From Phytoactinopolyspora halotolerans (GTDB lineage: Bacteria; Actinomycetota; Actinomycetes; Jiangellales; Jiangellaceae), in NCBI RefSeq assembly GCF_010550675.1, contig NZ_JAAGOA010000009.1, positions 186,001-250,000 of the forward strand: a stretch of 64,000 bases of DNA, in the 5' to 3' direction. Position numbers and translations under genes: made by a program. The notes under the pieces were generated by a model. The model did no database searches. It was given only the letters and a program-made list of their open reading frames with translations, and was not told the origin of the DNA. This document shows positions 33,880-44,010 of the stretch, in pieces (position 1 is the first letter of the stretch; every line of letters begins with the position of its first letter).

Positions 33880-35190
33880 CTATGGCCGGCCTAGGCCCCG
33901 GTAGGTCCATCCCGCTGCGCGCCACGCCTCCGCGTCCAGGCAGTTCCGGGCGTCTATCAGGTTGCGGTCGTTCACCACGGCGGCGACGCGTGCCGGGTCG
34001 AGCTCGCGGAATTCCGTCCACTCCGTGAGGTGCAGGATGACGTCTGCACGTCGGCACGCGTCCATCGCGGATGGGGCGTACTCCAGCGTGGGGAAGATCT
34101 TCTTCGCGTTGTCCATGCCTTTCGGGTCGTATACCGCCACATGCGCCCCTTGCAGGTGCAGCCGTCCGGCAACGTTCAACGCCGGCGAGTCACGCACGTC
34201 GTCGGAATCGGGCTTGAACGCCGCGCCGAGCACGGCCACCCGTCGCCCGACCAGCTGGCCACCGATCATGTCCCGGGCGATCTCCGCCACCCGTTCGCGC
34301 CGGCGCAGGTTGATCGCATCCACCTCGGCCAGGAAGGTCAGCGCGTGCGAGGCGCCGAGCTCGCCCGCGCGGGCCATGAACGCCCGGATGTCCTTCGGCA
34401 GGCAGCCGCCGCCGAACCCCAGACCGGCGTTGAGGTACTTGCGTCCGATGCGTACGTCGTGGCCGAGCGCATCCGCCAGCTTGGTGACGTCCGCACTGGC
34501 GACCTCGCAGATCTCGGAGATGGCGTTGATGAAGGAGATCTTCGTCGCCAGGAACGCGTTCGCGGAGACCTTCACCAGTTCCGCAGTGGGCAGGTCGGTC
34601 ACCACCACGGGACTGCCGGCCGTGATCACGTCGGCGTATAGCTCCCGCAGCGTGACCTCTGCGTCGGATGTGGTGACACCGAAGACGAGCCGGTCCGGCC
34701 GGAGCGTGTCCTGCACGGCGAACCCCTCCCGCAGGAACTCGGGGTTCCAGGCGAGCTCGACGTCGCTGCTGGCCGGTGCCAGCTTGGTCAGCCGGTTGGC
34801 GAGTCGTTGCGCGGTACCGACCGGCACCGTCGACTTGCCGACCACCAGACACGCGCCGGCCAGGTGCGGCGCGAGCGCATCGACGGCGAGATCGACGAAG
34901 GTCATGTCGGCGGCGAGCCCGTCCGCACGCTGCGGGGTTCCGACGCAGATGAAATGCACCTCCGCGTCCGCCGCTTCGGCGTAATCGGTGCTGAATCGCA
35001 GCAGCCCGGTCTCCGCGTGCTTCTTCAGCAGCTCGTCGAGACCCGGCTCGTAGATCGGCGCGCGCCCGTCGCTGAGCGCGGCCACCTTGTCCTCGTCTAC
35101 GTCGATTCCGACGACGCTGTGTCCGAGCTCGGCCATTCCCACGGCATGGACGGCACCCAGGTAGCCGGTGCCGATGACAGATACGCGCAC
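33880..35190 (-). CDS. ugd: UDP-glucose 6-dehydrogenase
   Basis: A 436-residue cytoplasmic enzyme oxidising UDP-glucose to UDP-glucuronate with two NAD+. The Rossmann motif VSVIGTGYLGAVHAVGMAEL is at the N-terminus, the catalytic cysteine is C263 in GFGGGCLPKD, and the C-terminal UDP-binding domain begins near VAVLGAAFKPDSDDVRDSPA. GTG 35190 is preceded by GAAAGGG at good spacing and places the NAD motif at residue 3; the open frame upstream is non-coding. It supplies uronic acid for the surface glycan encoded to its left. Confidence 0.93.
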   Translation of the reverse strand: MRVSVIGTGYLGAVHAVGMAELGHSVVGIDVDEDKVAALSDGRAPIYEPGLDELLKKHAETGLLRFSTDYAEAADAEVHFICVGTPQRADGLAADMTFVDLAVDALAPHLAGACLVVGKSTVPVGTAQRLANRLTKLAPASSDVELAWNPEFLREGFAVQDTLRPDRLVFGVTTSDAEVTLRELYADVITAGSPVVVTDLPTAELVKVSANAFLATKISFINAISEICEVASADVTKLADALGHDVRIGRKYLNAGLGFGGGCLPKDIRAFMARAGELGASHALTFLAEVDAINLRRRERVAEIARDMIGGQLVGRRVAVLGAAFKPDSDDVRDSPALNVAGRLHLQGAHVAVYDPKGMDNAKKIFPTLEYAPSAMDACRRADVILHLTEWTEFRELDPARVAAVVNDRNLIDARNCLDAEAWRAAGWTYRGLGRP

Positions 35191-35338
35191 GGTTGAAGGC
35201 CCTTTCTCTGCTGAGCCGCTATTCGGTGAGTGTTGTCCTACGATGCGCCGGACGGTACCACGTCGATGTTTGCGTCCATGTTGCATCGCGGACCGGCCCG
35301 CTCAGCCGTGGCCGGGCGACCCTGACCCCTGGAGTCTC

Positions 35339-36298
35339 TCACCGCCGAGTATCGCGCTCCCACATCTGTCCGACAAGGTCGTGGCCGAAACTGTGGTGGG
35401 GGGCTTCCTCCACACATCGGAAGCCGGCCTTGAGGTAGAGGCTCCGGGCCGCGGTGAGCACGTCGTTGGTCCACAGCACGATCTTCGCGTATCCGGCTGC
35501 CCTGGCGAAGTCGATGCATTGCTCCACCAGTCTCGCGCCGAGCCCGGCGCCGCGGGCGGCCGGCTCGACGAGCAGCAGCCGCAGCTGCGCCGTCTGGTCG
35601 TCCCGGCGCATGCAGAACACACACCCCGCCGGCGAACCGTCCACCTCGGCGATCCAGCCGCTCTCCCGGCCCCGGTCGGTTCGCTCGCCATACTCGGCGA
35701 TGATCCGCGCCACGTACGCCTCGAAGGTCTGATCCCAGCCGTACTCTTCTGCGTACAACGCACCGTGCCGCTGCACGACCCAGCCCAGATCCCCGGGACG
35801 CAACGGCCGGATGACATGGGTGCGCACCGCCGGGCCACCGTCCTCGGATACGTTCTCCCCCAGCACGTCGGTGATCGTGGCGAACGCCCGCACCAGCCGC
35901 TCCTGCTCGCTCTCGTCGAGCCGGGCCAGCATCCGTTCCGCCTGCAGGTTCGAACGGGCATTCAACGTCTGGAATGCATCGCGGCCGGCCTGGGTCAGGC
36001 TGACCGTCTGCCGCCGCGCGTCCTCCCGCGAGCGTGCGCGCTCGATGAGGCCCGACTTCTCGAAGCGTGCGAGCACGCGGCTGAGGTGCGCGGGGTCGAT
36101 GCCCAGCGCGGCGCGGACATCGGACACTTCGCTTCTCTCCCGCTGCGCTAGCTCGAAGATGACCCGGGATTCGGTGAGGCTGAATCTTGTCTGCAGCAGG
36201 CCCTGGTCGAGTAGGCCCATCTGCCTGGTGAAGAACCGGTTGAACCGCCGTACGGCCGCCACCCGAGGGTCGGCGGCCGTGGCTGTGATCGTCGCCAT
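35339..36298 (-). CDS. MarR-family regulator fused to a GNAT acetyltransferase
   Basis: A 319-residue fusion. Residues about 10-150 are a MarR winged helix (LTESRVIFELAQ, SEVSDVRAALGIDPAHLSRV, DARRQTVSLTQAGR); residues about 155-319 are a GNAT domain with the acetyl-CoA loop LRLLLVEPAARGAGLGARLV and the C-terminal IVLWTNDVLTAARSLYLKAG. This fusion is a known actinobacterial arrangement. The ATG at 36298 follows two palindromes (36301-36335) that are probably its own operators. The imine-reductase-like gene lies just upstream on the same strand, so that enzyme may be co-regulated. Confidence 0.9.
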   Translation of the reverse strand: MATITATAADPRVAAVRRFNRFFTRQMGLLDQGLLQTRFSLTESRVIFELAQRERSEVSDVRAALGIDPAHLSRVLARFEKSGLIERARSREDARRQTVSLTQAGRDAFQTLNARSNLQAERMLARLDESEQERLVRAFATITDVLGENVSEDGGPAVRTHVIRPLRPGDLGWVVQRHGALYAEEYGWDQTFEAYVARIIAEYGERTDRGRESGWIAEVDGSPAGCVFCMRRDDQTAQLRLLLVEPAARGAGLGARLVEQCIDFARAAGYAKIVLWTNDVLTAARSLYLKAGFRCVEEAPHHSFGHDLVGQMWERDTRR

Positions 36299-36300
36299 AT

Positions 36301-36335
36301 TTGATATAGTCAAGTATTTCCTTGACGCCGTCAAG
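36301..36335. promoter_or_regulatory. Two palindromic operators before the MarR-GNAT gene
   Basis: TTGATATAGTCAA (36301-36313) and the perfect palindrome CTTGACGCCGTCAAG (36321-36335) have centres 21 bp apart, two helical turns. The direct repeat GTCAAGTAT occurs in both. The second site overlaps the last bases of the upstream coding sequence. The likely ligand is the MarR domain encoded just downstream. Confidence 0.6.
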
Positions 36336-37209
36336 TATCGGTGCGACGCAATGTGTCGGCCAGCCGGGAGAAGCCGTCCTGGCCGTGCCCGTCCTTGATG
36401 GCACGGTCCGCCACCGCCTTCGCGGCCTCCAGCACACTTGGGTCGATATCGCGGCTGCGCGCGGCATGGATGATGTGTTCCATGCCGGCGGCATTCGAGA
36501 CGATCGTGGAGTCGTCACCCGGGTAGCTGCCCCGGTCGACGTCCGATGCGAGCTCGGGCGTGAGCTGCCCGGCCAGGGCGAGGATGCCCTGCATGCGTTC
36601 GGCGATCTCGGCGCCGGCGATGCCCTCCGCCTCGGCCAGCGCGAGAGCGTGCACGACACCGCTCATCGCGGTCCAGAAGGTGTCGAGCAATGCGACGTCG
36701 TACGCCGCCGCGCGTCCCGGGTCAGTGCCCACATGCGCGCCCGTGCCGCCGAGGCTCGCCAGGGTGGACCGGTTGGACTCGTACACCTGCTCCGGGCCGC
36801 TGTAGAGGAAGACCGCATCCGGTCCCCCGATGGTCACCGTCGGGGTCATGATCGCGCCGTCGATGTAGTCGATGCCCCGTTCCGCCGCCCAGGCGGCGAG
36901 TTCGCGCGCCCGGTCGGGCGTGTCCGCGGTGAGGTTCACCAGCGTCTTGCCGCGCAGGCTCTCCGCGACCGGCTCGACAATGGCCCGCACCGCGTCGTAG
37001 TCGATCACGCAGACCACGGTCAGAGGGCTCGCCGCGACCGCGTCCGCCGCCGACCCGGGCGCGACGGCTCCCTTCTCCACCAGCGGCGCCGCCTTGCCGG
37101 CCGTCCGGTTCCACACGGTCGTGCGGTGTCCTGCACGTACGAACGCGCTCGCGAGCGCCGTGCCCATCGGTCCGAGCCCCAGGACCGTCACCGGAGTGTG
37201 CTCTGTCAT
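36331..37209 (-). CDS. Imine reductase / 6-phosphogluconate-dehydrogenase-like NAD(P)-dependent enzyme
   Basis: A 292-residue oxidoreductase of the imine-reductase/beta-hydroxyacid-dehydrogenase type: N-terminal Rossmann domain (VTVLGLGPMGTALASAFVRA, HRTTVWNRTAGKA), then the all-helical dimerisation domain that carries the active site (AAYDVALLDTFWTAMSGVVH). The start at 37209 has an AAGGAG ribosome binding site 9-10 nt upstream. Likely reduces cyclic imines or related substrates with NADPH. Directly upstream lies a gene encoding only the helical domain of the same family. Confidence 0.85.
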   Translation of the reverse strand: MTEHTPVTVLGLGPMGTALASAFVRAGHRTTVWNRTAGKAAPLVEKGAVAPGSAADAVAASPLTVVCVIDYDAVRAIVEPVAESLRGKTLVNLTADTPDRARELAAWAAERGIDYIDGAIMTPTVTIGGPDAVFLYSGPEQVYESNRSTLASLGGTGAHVGTDPGRAAAYDVALLDTFWTAMSGVVHALALAEAEGIAGAEIAERMQGILALAGQLTPELASDVDRGSYPGDDSTIVSNAAGMEHIIHAARSRDIDPSVLEAAKAVADRAIKDGHGQDGFSRLADTLRRTDT

Positions 37210-37239
37210 CGTCTGTGCTCCTTCATTCATTGATCAGGG

Positions 37240-37710
37240 TCAGTCCAGCGCCTGCGGATGCGGACGGATGGCACTCTGCGCGAGTGCGGTCACCATGAAC
37301 GTGATCGGCTCGTCGCCGTGGCCGGCGTTGACCACCCGGTCGGCCAGGCTCGCCGCGGATCGCAGGACGCTCGCGTCCAGGCCGTATGACTGGGCGGCGC
37401 GGATCACCCGCTCCATCTCCCCCACCCCGGCCGCGACCGTCGGCTGCGTCCCTCCGCCGGTTCCCGCCTCGACGGCACCGGCCATTCCGGCGACGGCGTC
37501 GCGCGCGGCCTCCAGCGCTTGCTCCGCAGCAGTGAGCAGGTCCGCCACCGACGTCCCCGAGGCGTGCCCGAGCGCGACGGCGTGGGTGAGGCCGACCATG
37601 GCGGTCCAGAAGGTGTCCAGCCACGCCATCTCGCGCCCGATGTCTGGCGGCGTCGCAGGCCGATGGTCGCCCGACCCGGGGGCGTGTGGCGCCAATGCTT
37701 GGGCCGTCAT
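37240..37710 (-). CDS. Stand-alone C-terminal domain of an imine-reductase-like enzyme
   Basis: A 156-residue protein that aligns only with the helical C-terminal half of the enzyme at 36331-37209 (WLDTFWTAMVGLTHAVALGH against LLDTFWTAMSGVVHALALAE; EMERVIRAAQSYGLDASVLR against GMEHIIHAARSRDIDPSVLE). No Rossmann domain is present before it: only a Pro-rich stretch, a good ribosome binding site (GGAGGGGAG) and a terminator hairpin. Because dimers in this family are domain-swapped, a free helical domain could form heterodimers with the full-length neighbour. It could instead be a decaying duplicate, but the frame is intact. Confidence 0.75.
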   Translation of the reverse strand: MTAQALAPHAPGSGDHRPATPPDIGREMAWLDTFWTAMVGLTHAVALGHASGTSVADLLTAAEQALEAARDAVAGMAGAVEAGTGGGTQPTVAAGVGEMERVIRAAQSYGLDASVLRSAASLADRVVNAGHGDEPITFMVTALAQSAIRPHPQALD

Positions 37711-37735
37711 GGTGGTGTGGCTCCCCTCCGCAGCG

Positions 37736-37764
37736 GCGTGAACCGACCGGATGCCGGTTCACGC
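37736..37764 (-). terminator. Terminator hairpin between the DUF998-like gene and the imine-reductase genes
   Basis: GCGTGAACCG and CGGTTCACGC form a perfect 10-bp stem with a 9-base loop, about 100 bp after the stop of the membrane-protein gene and 25 bp before the next start. Confidence 0.6.
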
Positions 37765-37863
37765 GGTCACGAGAAGAGCCTTGGCCATGCCGCTCACGAT
37801 TCGCTGGTGTCGCGCTGACGACCCGCTGACGAGCGTCGGCGATGGACGTCTGGAGGCGCGAAG

Positions 37864-38712
37864 CTAGACACGCGCCGCCGGCGAGCGCGCACCGCCGCCC
37901 GCATCGGCCCGGTGGACGGCCGCCGACGTCAAGGCGTTGCGCCGGCGACCGCGCATCCAGTAGAGGTGAACGCCGAGCGCGCTGACCCACAGGCTCGCGA
38001 CCAGCGCGATGCCGCGCTGCAGTACACCCACCCAGCTCACCAGCGCCGGCGAACTCATCAACAGGAAGAGCCCCAGGGTCAGACCACCGCTGACCGCGGA
38101 GGGAATGCGCAGATGACGCCATCCCTCGCTGCGTTTCGCGCTCCGCGAGATCAGCAGCTGAGACGCGCCGGCGACGACGAACGTGGTCGCCGCCACCACA
38201 TCGTGAACGGCGTGGTAGCCGGATATCTCCCCCATGCTCACCTTGAACGAGCAGGTAGGCAGCTGCACGCCGCAGTCGTGCCGCATGATGCCGACCAGCA
38301 TCACGCCGAGCCCGCTGGCGAGAACACCAAGGGATCCGATCCGGCCGAAGGTGTCGTTCAGCGACAGGATCAGCCCTGCTCCCAGCGAGATGACGCTCAG
38401 TCCGAACACCACGAGCGCGAGGATCATGATCCACGCGTCGACGGCTCCGACCGCGGCAAGCGAGCTGATGTAGTCACTGCGCGGGTTGTAATGGTCCTGC
38501 AGACGTCCGGCGATGAGCCAGCCGAGAGTGAAGATCAGGGCGCCCCCGATCGACGCCATCGCGATCCAGGTGAAGATCGTCCGCGTGCGGGACCACTGAG
38601 CCAACCGCGCCACCATGAAGAACTGCTCACCCCATTCATCAAGCCGCCGGCGTGCCTCTTCACGGCCGATCAGCCGAGGATCCCCAGAGCGATACCCCAA
38701 CCATGAGATCAC
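37864..38712 (-). CDS. DUF998-like integral membrane protein
   Basis: About 282 residues with six to seven hydrophobic segments (for example IFTWIAMASIGGALIFTLGW, WIMILALVVFGLSVISLGAG, LVGIMRHDCGV). The RHDCG and HAVHD motifs between helices are typical of the DUF998 family, whose function is unknown. The start is uncertain: GTG 38712 follows a TATAGT hexamer, TTG 38727 is possible, and ATG 38616 would give a shorter protein without the charged N-terminal segment. Confidence 0.75.
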   Translation of the reverse strand: MISWLGYRSGDPRLIGREEARRRLDEWGEQFFMVARLAQWSRTRTIFTWIAMASIGGALIFTLGWLIAGRLQDHYNPRSDYISSLAAVGAVDAWIMILALVVFGLSVISLGAGLILSLNDTFGRIGSLGVLASGLGVMLVGIMRHDCGVQLPTCSFKVSMGEISGYHAVHDVVAATTFVVAGASQLLISRSAKRSEGWRHLRIPSAVSGGLTLGLFLLMSSPALVSWVGVLQRGIALVASLWVSALGVHLYWMRGRRRNALTSAAVHRADAGGGARSPAARV

Positions 38713-38872
38713 GAAACTATAACACAACGGTCACACTTTGCGTTACCTTTGGAGGATTCGCGCCCGGGCTGTTCGTGCCGCAAACCCGCGGGCATAGGCG
38801 CCGACCACGTTCGACGGCGGCTCAATGGGGTACGCACTACGGCGCAAGCACGGAACGCCCACAGGAGGTTTG

Positions 38873-39433
38873 ATGTCCGCACCCACCCGCACGGTGATCG
38901 ATGTGATCGTCGAAGATCACCGCGAAGTTGAAGAACTGTTCAAGCAACTGGAGTCCACATCCGACTCCGAGCAGCTGCGCCAGCTCGCCGACCAGGTCAT
39001 CGCCGAACTGGTTCGGCACTCCGTGGCGGAGGAGCAGTACCTGTACCCAGCGTTCCGCGAGCATCTCGATGACGGAGACGAGCTCGCCGATCACGAGATC
39101 AGCGAGCACTCCGAGATCGAGGAGACCCTGAAGGAGCTCGAGTCGCTCGACGTTACCGAAGAGCGATTCCAGACGCTGGTGCGCGAGCTGATCTCGGAGG
39201 TGCGTCACCACGTCGAGGACGAGGAGAACGACGCATTGCCTCGGCTGGAGAACGCCTGCGGCCGGGACGAACTGATCGAACTCGGCCAGAAGGTCGAGCA
39301 AGCGAAGCAGAGCGCGCCGACGCGGCCGCACCCCAGTGCTCCGGACACGCCGCCGTGGAACAAGATCCTCGCACCAGGTGCCGGATTCGTCGATCGGGTC
39401 CGCGACTCATTGGCCGGGCGCCAGACCGGTTGA
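38873..39433 (+). CDS. Hemerythrin HHE domain protein
   Basis: A 186-residue cytoplasmic protein with a duplicated H-H-E helical pattern that binds a di-iron centre: EDHREVEELFKQL, VRHSVAEEQYLYPAFREH, HEISEHSEIEETLKEL and VRHHVEDEENDALPRLEN. A perfect AGGAGG lies 4 nt before the ATG. First of four closely spaced genes (38873-40752) that include a second HHE protein. Likely role: oxygen or nitric-oxide sensing or stress protection; not shown by the sequence itself. Confidence 0.9.
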   Translation: MSAPTRTVIDVIVEDHREVEELFKQLESTSDSEQLRQLADQVIAELVRHSVAEEQYLYPAFREHLDDGDELADHEISEHSEIEETLKELESLDVTEERFQTLVRELISEVRHHVEDEENDALPRLENACGRDELIELGQKVEQAKQSAPTRPHPSAPDTPPWNKILAPGAGFVDRVRDSLAGRQTG

Positions 39434-39444
39434 GGAGAAGACCC

Positions 39445-39999
39445 ATGCCGAAGAAACTCGATGTCGTCGAGCTGATCACGCAAGACCACCGGGAAGTCGA
39501 GCGGTTGTTCGAGCTGATGAAGGAACACCCCGAACAGCGCCCCCTACTGCTGCCGGTGATGACTTCGCTGCTTATGGCGCACAGCCGAGCTGAGGAGATG
39601 CACGTCTACCCGGCCGCCCAGCAGGAGGCCGGTGAGAACGACGAGATCGCGCACAGCCAGGAAGAACATCAAGAGGCCGAGCAGATGCTCGAGCGCCTCC
39701 AACACGTCGATCCGATGTCGTCGGACTTCGACCGGCTGCTCAGCGAGCTCGTGAACGCCGTGAACGAGCACGTCCAGGAGGAAGAGAACACAGTCCTTCC
39801 CGGGATGCGCGAGCGGCTCAGCGATGAGCGACGCGACGAGCTGGCCGATGCCTTCGTGGCCGCACGGACGGAGCATCTCGGTGCCCGGCCCGGCGAGGCC
39901 ACCAAGGAAGAACTGGCGCGGCAAGCACAGAACGCCGGGGTCAGCGGCACGTCGTCGATGAACAAGTCCGAGATCTCCGACCGGTTGCGCGGAGACTGA
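39445..39999 (+). CDS. Hemerythrin HHE domain protein with Rho_N-like tail
   Basis: A 184-residue paralogue of the upstream protein, starting 11 bp after its stop with a GAGGAG site. HHE motifs: QDHREVERLFELMKEH, MAHSRAEEMHVYPAAQQE, HSQEEHQEAEQMLERL, NEHVQEEENTVLPGMRER. The last 30 residues (TKEELARQAQNAGVSGTSSM, then NKSEISDRLR) look like a Rho-N/SAP-type helix-extended-loop-helix module, which often binds nucleic acid. Such a tail may tether the di-iron domain to DNA or another protein. Confidence 0.88.
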   Translation: MPKKLDVVELITQDHREVERLFELMKEHPEQRPLLLPVMTSLLMAHSRAEEMHVYPAAQQEAGENDEIAHSQEEHQEAEQMLERLQHVDPMSSDFDRLLSELVNAVNEHVQEEENTVLPGMRERLSDERRDELADAFVAARTEHLGARPGEATKEELARQAQNAGVSGTSSMNKSEISDRLRGD

Positions 40000-40027
40000 C
40001 CGAAAAGAGACCAAGAGGAAGGCGAAC

Positions 40028-40213
40028 ATGCCACGTCCAGGAAGCCACCAGTACGACGTCAAACGTGCCCGGCTCCGCAAGGAACTGGAAGACGAGGGCG
40101 TAGCAGCAGACCAGGACGCCGACGAAGAGGCGAACCGCCGCTTGCAGGAAGACGAGGATCTGCGTCCCGTTCAGCGCACCGACCGTGCTGAGGGACCCAA
40201 GGGCGAACGGTAG
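40028..40213 (+). CDS. Small charged conserved-looking protein
   Basis: A 61-residue, very hydrophilic protein (MPRPGSHQYDVKRARLRKEL; many Glu, Asp, Arg and Lys). It has an AGAGGAAGG ribosome binding site and lies 28 bp after the second hemerythrin gene and 5 bp before the next. Predicted mostly helical. The operon position and regular charge pattern support a real gene. Function not recognised. Confidence 0.65.
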   Translation: MPRPGSHQYDVKRARLRKELEDEGVAADQDADEEANRRLQEDEDLRPVQRTDRAEGPKGER

Positions 40214-40218
40214 GTGTC

Positions 40219-40752
40219 ATGGCGACGTTCTTCGACCATCTGGCCCGCGGCGCCCTGGCCGGTGCGGCCGGGACCACCGCGCTGAACGCGACCACGTACC
40301 TCGACATGGTCGCACGAGGCCGACCGGGCAGTTCGACACCCGAGAAGACGGTCGAGCGGACGGCCGATTCGCTGGGCACGTCCATACCGGGCGACTCCGA
40401 GGCGCGGCAGGCGCGTGCCTCCGCGCTCGGGGCGCTGCTCGGTATCGTCGCCGGCGTCGGCACCGGTGCGGCGCTGGGGGCGATGCGGGCCGCGGGCCGG
40501 CCACGATCACCGGTGACGACGGTTCTCGCCGCGTCGGCGCTGGCCACCGTCGCAGGCAACGCGCCGATGAGCGCGCTGGGCGTGACCGACCCACGCCGCT
40601 GGGCACCTGCCGACTGGGCCGCGGACCTGGTTCCACACCTGGTCTACGGTGTGGTGGCCCAGGTCACGCTGGATCGCCTCGATCCGAGCAAGCGGCGGGT
40701 CCGCTTGCTCCGCCGCGTCCGGGGCGGCCGCTCCATCCGGCCGCGCCGGTGA
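40219..40752 (+). CDS. Small membrane protein of unknown function
   Basis: A 177-residue protein ending the hemerythrin operon. An N-terminal Gly/Ala-rich helix (ARGALAGAAGTTALNATTYL) and two more hydrophobic segments (ALGALLGIVAGVGTGAALGA; VLAASALATVAGNAPMSALG) suggest membrane association; the C-terminus is strongly basic. The pattern resembles short actinobacterial membrane proteins near stress genes. No enzyme motif seen. Confidence 0.65.
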   Translation: MATFFDHLARGALAGAAGTTALNATTYLDMVARGRPGSSTPEKTVERTADSLGTSIPGDSEARQARASALGALLGIVAGVGTGAALGAMRAAGRPRSPVTTVLAASALATVAGNAPMSALGVTDPRRWAPADWAADLVPHLVYGVVAQVTLDRLDPSKRRVRLLRRVRGGRSIRPRR

Positions 40753-40825
40753 GCCCGAACAGGGCCGAGCCGGCCCGCGCGTGGCGGCGCGGAGCCGGTA
40801 CCGGTCTCTCGTAGGCTCAGCAGTC

Positions 40826-42199
40826 ATGGTCGCCCGTCACGTGTTCCGTTCGAGCCGCATGCCGGCGTCGGTCGAGGGCGTCTTCGCCTGGCACGCTCGT
40901 CCCGGCGCCATCAGCCGGTTGACCCCGCCCTGGCAACCGGTCCGGGTGGCCGAGGAGGCGCTGTCGCTACGCGACGGACGGGCGCGGTTGCGCCTACCCG
41001 GCGGGCTGACCTGGGCGGCGGCACACCAACCGGACGGTTACGACCCTCCCCGGCAGTTCGTCGACCAGCTCGCCTCGTCGCCGTTCTCCCGGGTACTGAG
41101 CTGGCGGCACACCCACGAGTTCACCCCCGACGACGGTGGCACCCGGGTGACGGACGTCGTCGAGACGAGTGTTCCCGAGGCCGTGCTGCGGTCGATGTTC
41201 CGCTACCGGCATGCTCAGCTCGCGGAGGACCTCGCCGCGCAGGAGCGCTCTCGCCGCTGGCAGACAGATGCGTTGACAGTGGCGATCACCGGCTCCAGCG
41301 GTCTGGTCGGCACGGCCGTGGCGGCGCTGCTCAGCACCGCGGGGCATCGGGTGATCCGATTGGTGCGCCGGTCACCCCGCGGCCAGGACGAGCGGCAGTG
41401 GAATCCGGAGAGCCCGGACACCGACCTGCTGGCCGGTGTGGACGCGGTCATCCACCTGGCCGGAGCGTCGATCGGCGGACGGTTCACCGAATCGCACAAG
41501 CGGGAGATCCGGGACAGCCGGATCGGGCCGACGCATCGGCTGGCCCAGGCCGCGGCGGCCGCGCCGAGCGGACCTCACGTCTTCGTCTCGGCGTCGGCGA
41601 TCGGTTTCTACGGATCCCACCGCGGCGACGAGTTGCTCACCGAGGATCACGAACGCGGCGACGGTTTCCTCGCTGACGTCGTCGCGGACTGGGAGGCCGC
41701 GACGGCACCCGCGGCCGGCAGCGGTATCCGGTGTGTCCAGGTCCGCACCGGCATCGTGCAGACACCCCGGGGCGGTACGTTGCAGCTGCTGTATCCGATG
41801 TTCTTCGCCGGACTCGGCGGGCGCCTCGGGGACGGCACGCAATGGCTGTCGTGGATCGGCATCGACGACCTCGCCGACATCTACCTGCGTAGCGTATGCG
41901 ACGCCGACCTCCACGGTCCGCTCAACGCGGTTGCGCCGACGCCGGTCCGTAACGCGGAGTACACCCGAACCCTGGCACGTGTCCTGCGCCGGCCCGCGCT
42001 CGTCCCGGTGCCCGGGCTCGGCCCACGGCTGCTGCTCGGGCAGGAAGGCGCCGAGGAACTGGCGCTGGCCAGTCAGCGGGTAGCGCCCGGCGTGCTCGCC
42101 GGCGCGTCGCACGTGTTCCGCCATCCCGATCTGGAACACGCGCTGCGGCATGTGCTCGGGCGACTGAGAGCTACCGACGCTCCGCAGACGGCACACTGA
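40826..42199 (+). CDS. TIGR01777-family SDR epimerase with N-terminal SRPBCC domain
   Basis: A 457-residue two-domain protein. Residues 1-140 form an SRPBCC (START-like) domain that may bind a hydrophobic ligand. Residues about 150-450 are an extended SDR of the TIGR01777 type: nucleotide loop VAITGSSGLVGTAVAALLST, VDAVIHLAGASIGGRFTESH, RDSRIGPTHRLA, and SASAIGFYGSHRGDE with the active-site Tyr. Start ATG 40826, no clear ribosome binding site. Related to the cell-division protein SulA-like epimerases of chloroplasts; the substrate is unknown. Confidence 0.88.
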   Translation: MVARHVFRSSRMPASVEGVFAWHARPGAISRLTPPWQPVRVAEEALSLRDGRARLRLPGGLTWAAAHQPDGYDPPRQFVDQLASSPFSRVLSWRHTHEFTPDDGGTRVTDVVETSVPEAVLRSMFRYRHAQLAEDLAAQERSRRWQTDALTVAITGSSGLVGTAVAALLSTAGHRVIRLVRRSPRGQDERQWNPESPDTDLLAGVDAVIHLAGASIGGRFTESHKREIRDSRIGPTHRLAQAAAAAPSGPHVFVSASAIGFYGSHRGDELLTEDHERGDGFLADVVADWEAATAPAAGSGIRCVQVRTGIVQTPRGGTLQLLYPMFFAGLGGRLGDGTQWLSWIGIDDLADIYLRSVCDADLHGPLNAVAPTPVRNAEYTRTLARVLRRPALVPVPGLGPRLLLGQEGAEELALASQRVAPGVLAGASHVFRHPDLEHALRHVLGRLRATDAPQTAH

Positions 42200-42254
42200 C
42201 GCGCGACTCTCCCCGACCGCCACTGGCGACGTGCGCCCGGACCGACAACCACGG

Positions 42255-42295
42255 ATGGCCGCGCCTGTGCGATGCGTGCGCCCAGGCGCGGCCAT
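42255..42295. terminator. Bidirectional terminator between convergent genes
   Basis: ATGGCCGCGCCT and AGGCGCGGCCAT form a perfect 12-bp stem around a 17-base loop, in the 110-bp gap between the epimerase gene and the hydrolase gene. Confidence 0.7.
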
Positions 42296-42310
42296 GCGGT
42301 CCTGCGACGG

Positions 42311-43984
<1,674 letters not shown>

Positions 43985-44010
43985 CAAGATCACTACTCGA
44001 CGGAGGTAGC

